Positions 1 to 6,037 of a stretch of DNA of 10,595 bases are shown here, piece after piece. The position numbers were made by a program, and so were the translations under genes. The stretch is from positions 1-10,595 of the forward strand of contig URTL01000061.1 of the NCBI GenBank assembly GCA_900550785.1, in the 5' to 3' direction. Within the stretch, counting starts at the first letter, position 1; the number at the start of each line of letters is the position of its first letter. Source of the DNA: an uncultured Collinsella sp. (GTDB lineage Bacteria; Actinomycetota; Coriobacteriia; Coriobacteriales; Coriobacteriaceae). The notes under the pieces are model-generated. The model did not search any database and was not told the DNA's origin. It saw nothing but the letters and a program-made list of their open reading frames with translations.

Positions 1-162
1 GGCCTCGACCGTGGCGCCGATGTAGGTTTGGGTCATGGAGTAGCCATCGGCGTGCGCGGCGACAGGCAGCAGCAACAACGCAAGCGCGACGAGCACGCAG
101 ACGGAAGCGAATCGCGCAAACAGGTGGCGCTGCCGGCTGACTTTGGCGGCGAGGGTGTTCAT
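1..162 (-). CDS. N-terminus of a secreted/membrane DUF2207-like protein (partial)
   Basis: Only the first 54 codons are in the window; the gene continues past the left edge. The product starts with a clear signal peptide: basic residues K7, R10, R12 and R17, a Leu/Val/Ala-rich hydrophobic core at about residues 19-34, and a likely cleavage site after AHA (residue 38, before DG). The mature start reads YSMTQTYIGATVEA, which resembles the opening beta-strand of DUF2207 predicted membrane proteins (xYSI...xVxVxxDG). The ATG at 162 is preceded by an AAAGGA ribosome-binding site at 170-175 with normal spacing. The protein would be exported or membrane-anchored; its function is unknown. The signal peptide and start are seen directly. 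The DUF2207 assignment rests on a short match and could be another exported family. Codon use matches the kinase and ABC genes to the right. Confidence 0.6.
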   Translation of the reverse strand, partial: MNTLAAKVSRQRHLFARFASVCVLVALALLLLPVAAHADGYSMTQTYIGATVEA

Positions 163-307
163 AGGCACATCCTTTGTCTGTAAAACCAACAGCGCCATTG
201 TCCCACGTTTGCGGACACACATGACGAATATCTGGGCCAACGGAACGTCAAATGGGACAAAAGTCCCACCCGAGTCTGGCACTTAGGGACGTTCCTAATG
301 ATCTATT
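163..307. promoter_or_regulatory. Upstream region of the DUF2207-like gene with two palindromes
   Basis: No ORF is credible here. A perfect hairpin, TGGGACAAAAGTCCCA, lies at 253-268, with a further GTCCCA at 200-205. A near-perfect palindrome, TTAGGGACGTTCCTAA, lies at 283-298, and a GGAACGT at 242-248 is the inverse of its ACGTTCC. No convincing -35/-10 pair for the minus-strand gene was found; the best is a weak TTGACG...TATTCG with a 15-bp spacer. The palindromes may be operators or the start of the repeat cluster that follows. Confidence 0.35.
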
Positions 308-567
308 GGGGACGGAGGAAAACGGCTCATTTTGGTCCCGCGAGGCTTGCGGAGGCACTCGTGCAGGGTCGCCCGAACAAAACTATGCCGGTTTACGGGG
401 CTGAGTCACGAGTCCCCAGCCATGCCGATATTCGTGAAAATAAAACCGCAGGTAGACGAGCCATCATTTTGTAGAAAACACGGGTATGGATGAGGGCCCC
501 GACTTTAGCCCCGTAATCCGGCATAGTTTTGAAATGACGCCATATCAGTACCAGCCCCTGATCCCTC
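308..567. repeat. Tandem palindromic repeat, unit 1 of 3
   Basis: The unit begins with the head GGGGACGGAGGAAAACGG followed by CTCATTTTGG (308-335). A GC-rich segment follows that is about 90% identical to the same segment of unit 3. A long hairpin (379-530) comes next, then a tail starting GAAATGACGC that is related to the tail after unit 3. No gene is credible in it. The family was not recognised by name; REP/MITE-like is an inference. Confidence 0.75.
379..530. repeat. Long imperfect hairpin E1
   Basis: The left arm begins AAAACTATGCCGGTTTACGG (379-398) and runs to about 407. It pairs with 501-530 on the opposite strand (AAAACTATGCCGGATTACGG when reversed). Pairing continues inward imperfectly through a CCATGCC/CCATACC segment. 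The tip contains AAAACCGCAGGTAGA at about 442-456, a motif shared with E2 and, inverted, with E3. Confidence 0.8.
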
Positions 568-805
568 GGGGACGGAGGAAAACGGATCATTTTGGCCTTG
601 CGATGGCTGCCGCGTGACCCGTCTGCCACGAAAAGGGCCCATCTACTACGTTTAAGCCGCTACCCTCAACCATGGCGAAAAACGCAAAAACAAAACTGCA
701 GGTAGAACGCCTGCGATTTTTCATAAAACGCGGCTATGGTCAGGGGTATCGGGTCAAACGTAGTAGATGGGTCGATTTCGTGGCGGGCGCCGTCAGCCGA
801 TCTCC
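568..805. repeat. Tandem palindromic repeat, unit 2 of 3
   Basis: The head GGGGACGGAGGAAAACGG followed by ATCATTTTGG (568-595) is identical to unit 1 except for one base. The downstream part diverges from units 1 and 3 in arm sequence but has the same plan of head followed by a long hairpin. Spacing from unit 1 is 260 bp, and 238 bp to unit 3. Confidence 0.7.
601..802. repeat. Long imperfect hairpin E2
   Basis: The inner left arm (636-677) contains CCCATCTACTACGTTT and an ACCATGGC segment. It matches the reverse complement of 730-771 (CCCATCTACTACGTTTGACC). The symmetry extends outward through TTCGTGGC (right) and its mirror (left) to about 601 and 802. The tip contains AAAACTGCAGGTAGAACGCC at about 691-710, followed by GCGATTTTTC. 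Confidence 0.7.
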
Positions 806-1062
806 GGGGGCGGAAGAAACGGATCATTTTGGTCTCGCGAGGCTTGCGGAGGCGCTCGTGCAGGGCCGCCCGAACAAAACTATGTCGGTTTACTACGACG
901 AATTCGACATTCCCGACCATGACCGTATTTTTCTAAATATCGCAAGCGTTCTACCTGCGGTTTTCCAAGCGCGCAATTTGCCGTGGTCGAAGGTGGGCGA
1001 TTCATCGTAGTAAACCGACATAGTTTTGAAATGGCATTAAATCGGTAACAGCCATTTTACTC
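806..1062. repeat. Tandem palindromic repeat, unit 3 of 3
   Basis: The head GGGGGCGGAAGAAACGG followed by ATCATTTTGG (806-832) and the next 62 bases closely match unit 1, with differences such as CCCGCGAGG/CTCGCGAGG. The hairpin E3 follows. A tail with inverted AAATGGC (1029-1035) and GCCATTT (1051-1057) ends the unit 12 bases from the stop codon of the response regulator. It could add a transcript end for that minus-strand operon, but there is no U-tract. Confidence 0.75.
876..1027. repeat. Long near-perfect hairpin E3
   Basis: Arms 876-903 and 1000-1027 match in 27 of 28 positions; the arm starts AAAACTATGTCGGTTTACTA. The pairing continues less perfectly inward (ACATTC/ACCTTC and GACCATG/GACCACG). 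The tip carries GCGTTCTACCTGCGGTTTT at about 946-964, the reverse-complement orientation of the E1 and E2 tip motif. Confidence 0.85.
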
Positions 1063-1073
1063 TGCCGGGGCGG

Positions 1074-1718
1074 TCAATCTTCGGGCAACTGCCCTCGCAG
1101 GTAGGCGATGGCGATCTGCGTGCGGTTGCGCAGGCCCATTTTGGCTAGGATCGAGCTGATGTGGTTGCGCACGGTGCCTTCGCCCATATAGGCGGTGGCA
1201 GCGATCTCCTTGTTGTCGAGGCCGCGGGCGATGAGCTCGGCGACTTCGAACTCGCGGTCGGTCAGATCGGCAAAGGCCGCGGGCCGGCGGGTCGCGCCGG
1301 CCTCGACGTCCGCCCCATCAAAGTCGACATCCTCGATCGCTTTGCCCTCGAGCACGCGTTTGCCGTCCATGACCTGTGCCAACGCCGGCGGAATGGCGGC
1401 GACATCGGTTTTGATCAGGTAGCCGCGGGCGCCCAGTTTGAGCGCCGACACAATGTACTCGTCATCCGAGAATGTCGTCAGAAACACCACGTGTGCCGCA
1501 GGGTTGCGCTCAAGGATCTCGCGTGCCGCCGAAAGGCCGTCGCGTTCCGGCATCTGAATGTCGAGCAGTGCGATATCGGGTACGTGCTCGGCATAGAGCG
1601 CCACCGCATCGTTGCCGTTGGCACCGGTGCCCACCACCTCGATCTGCGGCTGGGCGCCCAGGATAATCTTGAGCGAATCGACCACCAAGCGGTCGTCGTC
1701 GACAACGATGAGCCTCAT
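1074..1718 (-). CDS. NarL/LuxR-type two-component response regulator
   Basis: The product is 214 residues, normal for the NarL/FixJ family. Residues 1-120 form a receiver domain: acidic pocket D7-D9, phospho-acceptor D53 in LLDIQMPERDG, switch T81 and conserved K103 in the LIKTD motif. Residues about 150-210 form a LuxR-type helix-turn-helix, with LTDREFEVAELIARGLDNKEIA and GTVRNHISSILAKMGLRNRT. On phosphorylation by the adjacent kinase it should bind DNA and regulate transcription; the divergent ABC exporter operon is the obvious target. Its ATG overlaps the kinase stop codon in an ATGA (1715-1718), so translation is probably coupled. The stop is TGA at 1074-1076, and the palindromic repeat array lies just downstream. 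All key residues are intact. Family assignment is firm; the target is inferred from position. Confidence 0.93.
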   Translation of the reverse strand: MRLIVVDDDRLVVDSLKIILGAQPQIEVVGTGANGNDAVALYAEHVPDIALLDIQMPERDGLSAAREILERNPAAHVVFLTTFSDDEYIVSALKLGARGYLIKTDVAAIPPALAQVMDGKRVLEGKAIEDVDFDGADVEAGATRRPAAFADLTDREFEVAELIARGLDNKEIAATAYMGEGTVRNHISSILAKMGLRNRTQIAIAYLRGQLPED

Positions 1719-2860
1719 CGGCCCTCATCTCCTTGCTGTTTGGGAACGGTGGCAAACACGCGCCAGCCGCCGGCGCCGGCGCGCGGGCCGGCGGTGAAGG
1801 TGCCGCCAAGCGCCTCGATGCGCTCGCGCATAGAGGCGAGCCCCATGCCCTCCGCGGCGCCGCGGCTGCTTGCTTGGACCCCGCCCGCGCCATCGTCGGT
1901 AACAATGAGCTGGTAAAACGACGGATGCTCCATGCATCGTACGGTGACGGTCTGGGCGCAAGCGTGGCGCATGGTGTTGGAGAGCGCCTCGCGCAGGACC
2001 GCCGCAAAGCAGTTGGCGACGTTTGCGGGCGCATGCTCGGTCATAACGTCAAGCTCAATCTGCGGGCTGCCGTCCGAGCGCGCGCCTTCAACAATGCGTT
2101 CGAGCTGCACGGAGAGGTTAGTCGCATTGTCGTTGAGCGCGTGGACGCTGGCGCGCACGAGCTGGAGCGCCTCGTCAACCGTGCGTTTGACGTCGGCGAA
2201 ATCGGCGGCGACGCCGGGCTCATCGGCATGGACCACGCGCAAGGCCTCGGCTTGAAGCGAAGCGCGCGTGAGCTGGTGGCCCACGTTATCGTGGATTTCG
2301 CGCGCGATGCGGGCGCGTTCGGCGAGCGTCGCGAGCTCGACTTCGTAGTCCTGGCGGTCGACGAGGTCGCGGTTGCGTGCCTCGAGTGCCAGGGCGCGTT
2401 CTTGCAGCTTGTCGCGGGTGCGACGCATGCGTTCCTGTTCGCGCTCCAGCTGCGCGGTGCGCAGCGACAGCAACGTGGCGGCGACCGAAAGGATGGCGGT
2501 TAGCAGCAGCGTTCGGGTGGTGAGCGCGCCGCCGCGAAGGTCCGCGACAAGCGCACAGACAAACACTGCGCCAATCGCCAGCGCGGGCCAGATGCGTTCA
2601 CGGCGCACGCGTCGCACGATGTCATAGAAGGCAAGGGGTGCGAACGGCACAAACGGCGGCACGAAGGCAGCCGCGATGATGTAAGCGTAACTTGCGGCCT
2701 CGCTCGCACGGCGCGTGCGTTCCCCCTGTGCGACCTCGGCCAGCGAGGTGGCGATAATGCCAAGACAAAACGCCGCGACCAGGCGAGCGTCCACAGCGAG
2801 ACCCGTGGCGGCTGCGATGCAGCACGCCAGCACGATCGATTTGTCGAATAGCCTGTTCAT
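1715..2860 (-). CDS. Membrane sensor histidine kinase, HisKA_3 (NarX/LiaS/DesK-like) type
   Basis: The ATG at 2860 (MNRLFDKSIV) gives 381 residues. An upstream in-frame start at 3022 would add an Arg-rich, non-hydrophobic tail and was rejected. About five membrane segments lie within residues 8-134, with very short loops, so there is no large external sensor domain and sensing is probably intramembrane. A coiled-coil linker (about 135-180) leads to the dimerisation/phospho-acceptor helix ERARIAREIHDNVGHQL with H190. The ATPase domain has the N-box EALSNTMRHA (291-300), the G1 box DDGAGG (322-327) and the G2 box GMGLASMRERI (338-348). It should phosphorylate the regulator encoded immediately downstream, with a 4-bp overlap. 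No Shine-Dalgarno precedes the start; a TACAAT at exactly leaderless distance does. The intramembrane-type sensor and the divergent ABC exporter fit detection of an envelope-active compound, which is an inference. Confidence 0.9.
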   Translation of the reverse strand: MNRLFDKSIVLACCIAAATGLAVDARLVAAFCLGIIATSLAEVAQGERTRRASEAASYAYIIAAAFVPPFVPFAPLAFYDIVRRVRRERIWPALAIGAVFVCALVADLRGGALTTRTLLLTAILSVAATLLSLRTAQLEREQERMRRTRDKLQERALALEARNRDLVDRQDYEVELATLAERARIAREIHDNVGHQLTRASLQAEALRVVHADEPGVAADFADVKRTVDEALQLVRASVHALNDNATNLSVQLERIVEGARSDGSPQIELDVMTEHAPANVANCFAAVLREALSNTMRHACAQTVTVRCMEHPSFYQLIVTDDGAGGVQASSRGAAEGMGLASMRERIEALGGTFTAGPRAGAGGWRVFATVPKQQGDEGR

Positions 2861-2872
2861 ACGGGTATTGTA
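2861..2872 (-). promoter_or_regulatory. Probable leaderless promoter (-10 box) of the histidine kinase
   Basis: Read on the minus strand, TACAAT (2872-2867) is followed by exactly six bases and then the A of the ATG at 2860. That puts the expected transcription start on the start codon. There is no Shine-Dalgarno in the 20 bases upstream. No good -35 hexamer is visible. Leaderless mRNAs with this spacing are common in actinobacteria. Confidence 0.5.
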
Positions 2873-3057
2873 CGCGATGCCGCGCGTGGTGGAGGGGCCG
2901 CCTGCGCAACCGTGACATTCCTCCCACGCGGCAAATCGGGGGCGTCGGCAGGCCACGCGGCCAAGCCTCGCACTCGTGACAAAGCTCACTGGTGCGCGCC
3001 GGCGGCTCCTGCGATGATGCAATCGTACCGGGCCGCAATCAACAGAAGGGTCGCCTC
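2873..3057. promoter_or_regulatory. Divergent intergenic region between kinase and ABC operon
   Basis: No gene is seen. CGTGACA occurs twice on the plus strand, at 2910-2916 and 2975-2981; the second copy lies in GTGACAAAGCTCAC, a short inverted repeat (GTGA/TCAC). These are possible regulator sites but weak. A plus-strand promoter for the ATPase gene was not identified with confidence. AGAAGGG at 3044-3050 is the ribosome-binding site of the ATPase gene. Confidence 0.3.
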
Positions 3058-3996
3058 ATGACAGACATCGTCCACGTCGAAAACCTCGTCAAGCGCTATG
3101 ACGACCTTATTGCGCTCGACCACTTTAACCTGAGTATCGCCCCCGGCGAGATCTTTGGCCTGCTCGGACCCAACGGTTCGGGCAAGACCACGTCCATCAA
3201 CTGTATCCTGCAGCTGCTTGCCTACGACAAAGGCACCATCGAGCTGTTCGGCGAGCCCATGACGCCCGCCCGCTACGACCTCAAGCGCCGCATCGGCGTG
3301 GTGCCGCAACAGGTGGCGGTGTTCGACGAGCTCACCGTGCGCGAGAACATCGACTATTTCTGCAGCCTCTACGTCAACGACCGCAAGCGCCGCCGTGCGC
3401 TGGTCGACGAGGCCATCGACTTTGTCGGCTTGGGCGACTTTGCCAAGTTCCGCCCTGGCAAGCTCTCGGGCGGGCTGGCGCGTCGCCTCAACATCGCCTG
3501 CGGCATCGCGCACAAGCCTGAGCTCATCTTCTTTGACGAGCCCACGGTGGCGGTCGACCCGCAGAGCCGCAACGCCATCCTGGAGGGCATCTGTCGCCTG
3601 CGCGACGAGGGCGCCACGGTGGTGTATACCAGCCATTACATGGAGGAAGTCGAGCAGATCTGCAGCCGCATCATGATCATGGACGGCGGCCGCGTGCTGG
3701 CGCAGGGCACCAACGACGAGCTCAAGCGCATGATTCAGATGGGCGAGCGCGTGACTGTCGAGGTCGGCGCCGTCGAGCCCGCCACGGTCGAGCGGCTGCG
3801 TGCCCTCGAGCATGTGCTTTCGGTTGAGCTTTCCGGCGGCGAGCTCGTCTGCACCTGCGAAGCGAGCCCGCACAATCTGGTCGACATCCTCGACACGCTG
3901 CGCGCCGCCGACGTGGCACTCGGCCGCGTGTGGAGCGAGCCGCCGACCCTCAACGACGTGTTCCTCGAGATCACCGGCCACGAGCTGCGCGACTAG
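3058..3996 (+). CDS. ABC transporter ATP-binding protein (ABC-2 exporter, drug/peptide type)
   Basis: The 312-residue product is the usual length for DrrA/LnrL/CcmA-type ATPases. It has Walker A GPNGSGKT (37-44), a Q-loop VPQQ (82-85), signature LSGGL (136-140), Walker B LIFFDEP (157-162, catalytic E161) and H-loop H193. A C-terminal extension of about 80 residues is typical of drug-export ATPases. Two small departures from consensus are seen: the signature ends in L rather than Q, and the D-loop reads VAVDP rather than GLDP. Neither removes a catalytic residue. The start MTDIVHVENL is preceded by AGAAGGG at good spacing; an upstream in-frame start at 2992 lacks this support. It should power the two permeases encoded immediately downstream, with gaps of 9 bp and then a 14-bp overlap. 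The substrate is unknown; the neighbouring two-component system suggests an inducible resistance or immunity role. Confidence 0.92.
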   Translation: MTDIVHVENLVKRYDDLIALDHFNLSIAPGEIFGLLGPNGSGKTTSINCILQLLAYDKGTIELFGEPMTPARYDLKRRIGVVPQQVAVFDELTVRENIDYFCSLYVNDRKRRRALVDEAIDFVGLGDFAKFRPGKLSGGLARRLNIACGIAHKPELIFFDEPTVAVDPQSRNAILEGICRLRDEGATVVYTSHYMEEVEQICSRIMIMDGGRVLAQGTNDELKRMIQMGERVTVEVGAVEPATVERLRALEHVLSVELSGGELVCTCEASPHNLVDILDTLRAADVALGRVWSEPPTLNDVFLEITGHELRD

Positions 3997-4005
3997 GGGG
4001 CAGCC

Positions 4006-5193
4006 ATGTTCAATACCATTATCATTACGGTCAAGACGCTGCTGCGCCGGCCGAGCACGTGGGTTTGGGGCGCTCTCTTTCCCATCGCGCTTTCCACGAT
4101 GTTCATGTTTATGTTTGCGAATCTCAGCTCCGACGGCACGGTCGATCCGGTGCCGGTTGCCATCGTGACGGACGAGGCCTGGGACGCTTCGACCTTTAAG
4201 AACGTGGCGACGTCGCTTGCCAAGGAAGGCGACGACCAACTGCTCGAGATCCATGAGTGCGACGACGCAGCCGATGCGAACCGTGCGCTCAAGGCCGGCG
4301 AGGTCGCGGGCATCTATACGGTCGACGATGCGGGCACGCCCAAACTCACGTTGCTTTCGAGCTATGACAGCTCTCGTGCGTCGTCGGTGCTCACCGACCG
4401 CAGCATCCTTGAGACGGTGGCGAGCTCGTATACGCAAAATGCCGAGCTCATGTCCCAGATTGCCCAGGACAACCCGGCGGCGCTCGCCGACTCCGAGGCG
4501 GTTGCGCGCGCCCTGTCGCTCGAGGGCGGCACCCGCCGCGTAAGCCTGACACGCACCACGCCCGATGGCACGGTCATCTACTATTACGCGCTTTTTGGCC
4601 TGGTCGCGATGATGTCTGCCGAGTTTGCCGCCTTGAGCGTCGTCGATTTGCAACCCAATCTGTCCGGCCTTGGCGCACGCCGCTGCGTGGGCGGCCTTTC
4701 CAAGACGGCGTCGCTGGCCGGCATTTTTGTCGGCTCGTGGCTGGTCTCCTTCGCCTCGATGACGATCACGATCGGCTACGTGCGCCTGGTCGTGGGCGTC
4801 GACTTTGGCGGGCGCGAGGGACTGTGTTTGGTGGGCGCCGCCGCTTCCGCGCTTGCCGCCACGGGCTTGGGGCTCTTTGTGGGCACGCTTCCCGTTAAGG
4901 GCGGCAAGGCGTCCAAGTCGGGCATCCTCACAGGCTTTGCTACCACGTGCGCCCTGTTCGCCGGCCTCTACGGCGAGCCGGCGATGGCGCTTGCCGACGA
5001 CGTCGCCCGCGCCTGCCCGGCCGAGTGCTGGCTCAACCCCGTCAAGCTCATCTGCGACATGTTCAACCGCCTGTATTTCTTTGAGGACCTGGGCCCCTTT
5101 GCCGTTCGCGCCGGCGCACTGGTCCTTATGGCGCTGCTGTTCGTTGCCGCCGCCACGCTGATCTTTGGAAGGAGCCGCTATGAGCACCTTTAA
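4006..5193 (+). CDS. ABC-2 type permease, first of a pair
   Basis: The 395-residue product has the ABC-2 permease topology. One membrane segment lies at about 20-40, followed by a roughly 150-residue external domain (about 41-189) rich in Asp, Ala and Ser. Five more hydrophobic segments follow at about 190-212, 235-262, 272-297, 305-325 and 368-388. A typical NPVKLICDMFNRLYFF segment (344-359) lies before the last helix. The start ATG is 9 bases after the ATPase stop, with GGGGGCAG as the ribosome-binding site. It forms the membrane channel with the second permease and moves an unknown substrate outward using the ATPase encoded upstream. The large external domain between TM1 and TM2 is the layout of LnrM/LnrN and YhgE-like permeases. 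The 3' end overlaps the next gene by 14 bp, so expression is coupled. Confidence 0.88.
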   Translation: MFNTIIITVKTLLRRPSTWVWGALFPIALSTMFMFMFANLSSDGTVDPVPVAIVTDEAWDASTFKNVATSLAKEGDDQLLEIHECDDAADANRALKAGEVAGIYTVDDAGTPKLTLLSSYDSSRASSVLTDRSILETVASSYTQNAELMSQIAQDNPAALADSEAVARALSLEGGTRRVSLTRTTPDGTVIYYYALFGLVAMMSAEFAALSVVDLQPNLSGLGARRCVGGLSKTASLAGIFVGSWLVSFASMTITIGYVRLVVGVDFGGREGLCLVGAAASALAATGLGLFVGTLPVKGGKASKSGILTGFATTCALFAGLYGEPAMALADDVARACPAECWLNPVKLICDMFNRLYFFEDLGPFAVRAGALVLMALLFVAAATLIFGRSRYEHL

Positions 5194-5605
5194 GACTGCG
5201 CTTCGCATGGCGTTCGCGCACCCGTTCTACCTGCTCATCTATACGGTGTTCATCTCGCTCATGGGCGTATTCATCGCGGCCTCGGTGAGCTGGAACTCGT
5301 CGCAGCTCACCGAGTACAAGCCCTACGACGCCAACGTGATTGTGGTCGACCGCGACGACAGCGACCTTTCGCGTGCGCTTACCAAGCATCTGGGGTCGCG
5401 TTTTGAGCTGGTCACGGGCATCGGCGACGATACGTACGATCTTGCGGACGCGCTCTCCAAGAGCAATAGCGCCAAGGGCAGCGCCGACTGCGTGTTCTTT
5501 ATCCCGGAGGGGTTTGAGGGCGACCTTGTTGCAGCCGCCCGCGTGGGGGAGTCCCTGCCCAAGCTCGATGTGACCTACGGTGCCGGCACCATGGCGGCGG
5601 CGCTT
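5180..5605 (+). CDS. ABC-2 type permease, second of a pair, truncated at the joint
   Basis: The ATG at 5180 follows GGAAGGA (5167-5173) and lies inside the end of the previous permease gene. The visible part has about 142 residues. TM1 lies at about 15-37 (LLIYTVFISLMGVFIAASVS), followed by the start of an external domain (ANVIVVDRDDSDLSRAL, FFIPEGFEGDL) that mirrors the first permease. At about TYGAGTMAAALSA the coding sense ends. From about 5591-5606 the DNA instead encodes metK in another frame. The permease frame runs on to 5827 as an Arg/Pro/Ser-rich shadow with no membrane segments. The missing part would hold the other five helices. A full permease presumably existed in the source genome, and the loss is attributed to the chimeric joint rather than natural decay. 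Confidence 0.8.
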
Positions 5606-5608
5606 TCA
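5585..5608. other. Chimeric joint between two genomes
   Basis: The segment CACCATGGCGGCGGCGCTTT (5588-5607) can be read as the permease (T-M-A-A-A-L) or as MetK (H-G-G-G-A-F). Left of it only the permease frame makes protein sense; right of it only the MetK frame does. The shared GC-rich stretch would serve as a microhomology bridging two molecules. The exact breakpoint cannot be fixed from sequence alone. Confidence 0.75.
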
Positions 5609-5979
5609 GCGGCAAGGACCCGTCCAAGGTCGATCGTTCCGCCGCGTACGCCACCCGTTGGGTTGCGAAGAACATCGTGGCTGCCGGCCTGGCCAAGCAG
5701 TGCGAGGTGCAGGTGGCTTACGCCATCGGCGTGGCAAAGCCCGTGTCCATCATGGTGGACACCTTCGGCACCGGCACGGTCTCCGATGAGAAGATCGAGC
5801 AGGCTGTGGAGAAGGTCTTTGACCTGACCCCCGCTGCCATCATCCGTGACCTCGACCTGCGCAAGCCCATCTACCGCAAGCTGGCTGCCTACGGTCACAT
5901 GGGCCGCGAGGACCTGGGCGTGAAGTGGGAGAACACCGATCGCGTGGATGCCCTGAAGGCTGCCGTGGCTGCTCTGTAA
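5590..5979 (+). pseudogene. metK: S-adenosylmethionine synthetase, C-terminal third only
   Basis: Read in frame from 5590, the product begins HGGGAFSGKDPSKVDRSAAY, the family signature that carries Lys and Asp residues binding ATP, phosphate and metal. It continues through AYAIGVAKPVSIMVDTFGTG to the usual C-terminus with YGHMGRED. About 129 of roughly 395 residues are present. The first two domains, with the rest of the active site and the GHPDK-type start, are missing. The intact enzyme makes S-adenosylmethionine from methionine and ATP in the cytosol. No start codon or ribosome-binding site precedes the fragment; upstream is the unrelated permease. It is not a decayed gene, because the remaining codons are intact and it keeps its own terminator. 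The truncation most likely comes from the joint. Confidence 0.92.
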
Positions 5980-5999
5980 AGAAGAACCGGTAAATGAAG

Positions 6000-6037
6000 A
6001 AAAAGGCTCCTCTGCCGACCGGCAGAGGGGCCTTTTT
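6000..6037 (+). terminator. Rho-independent terminator after metK
   Basis: A 17-bp stem has arms 6000-6016 (AAAAAGGCTCCTCTGCC) and 6021-6037 (GGCAGAGGGGCCTTTTT), with one G-U pair, a GACC loop and a terminal T-run. It lies 20 bases after the metK stop. The A-run on the left would allow weak activity in the other direction. Confidence 0.9.

Noticed and set aside
393..920. Minus-strand ORFs at 393-629 and 666-920
   Set aside because: Both owe a shared KMIRF segment to the repeated head motif read in reverse. They lack ribosome-binding sites and follow repeat boundaries, not gene boundaries.
672..1010. Plus-strand ORF of 112 codons in the repeat array
   Set aside because: It runs through the right half of hairpin E2, the head of unit 3 and nearly all of hairpin E3, has no ribosome-binding site, and has no recognisable domain. 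The palindromes explain the open frame better.
308..1062. CRISPR array or integron attC array
   Set aside because: Units are about 250 bp with long internal palindromes. There are no short regular repeats with unique spacers, no cassette ORFs and no attC core sites.
308..1062. Retron-type non-coding RNA
   Set aside because: Long inverted repeats are present, but no reverse transcriptase gene lies nearby.
2861..3022. Longer N-terminus for the histidine kinase (start at 3022)
   Set aside because: The extra residues are Arg-rich and unlike any kinase N-terminus. The internal ATG at 2860 places the first membrane helix at the N-terminus and has a promoter at leaderless spacing.
2986..5208. 740-codon antisense ORF opposite the ABC operon
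   Set aside because: It is a typical shadow of GC-rich coding DNA. The product is Arg/Ala/His-rich with no domain, and the opposite strand holds intact ABC transporter genes with all motifs.
5606..5827. Permease reading frame continuing past the joint
   Set aside because: The translated tail is Arg/Pro/Ser-rich without hydrophobic helices, and the same DNA encodes well-conserved MetK in another frame.
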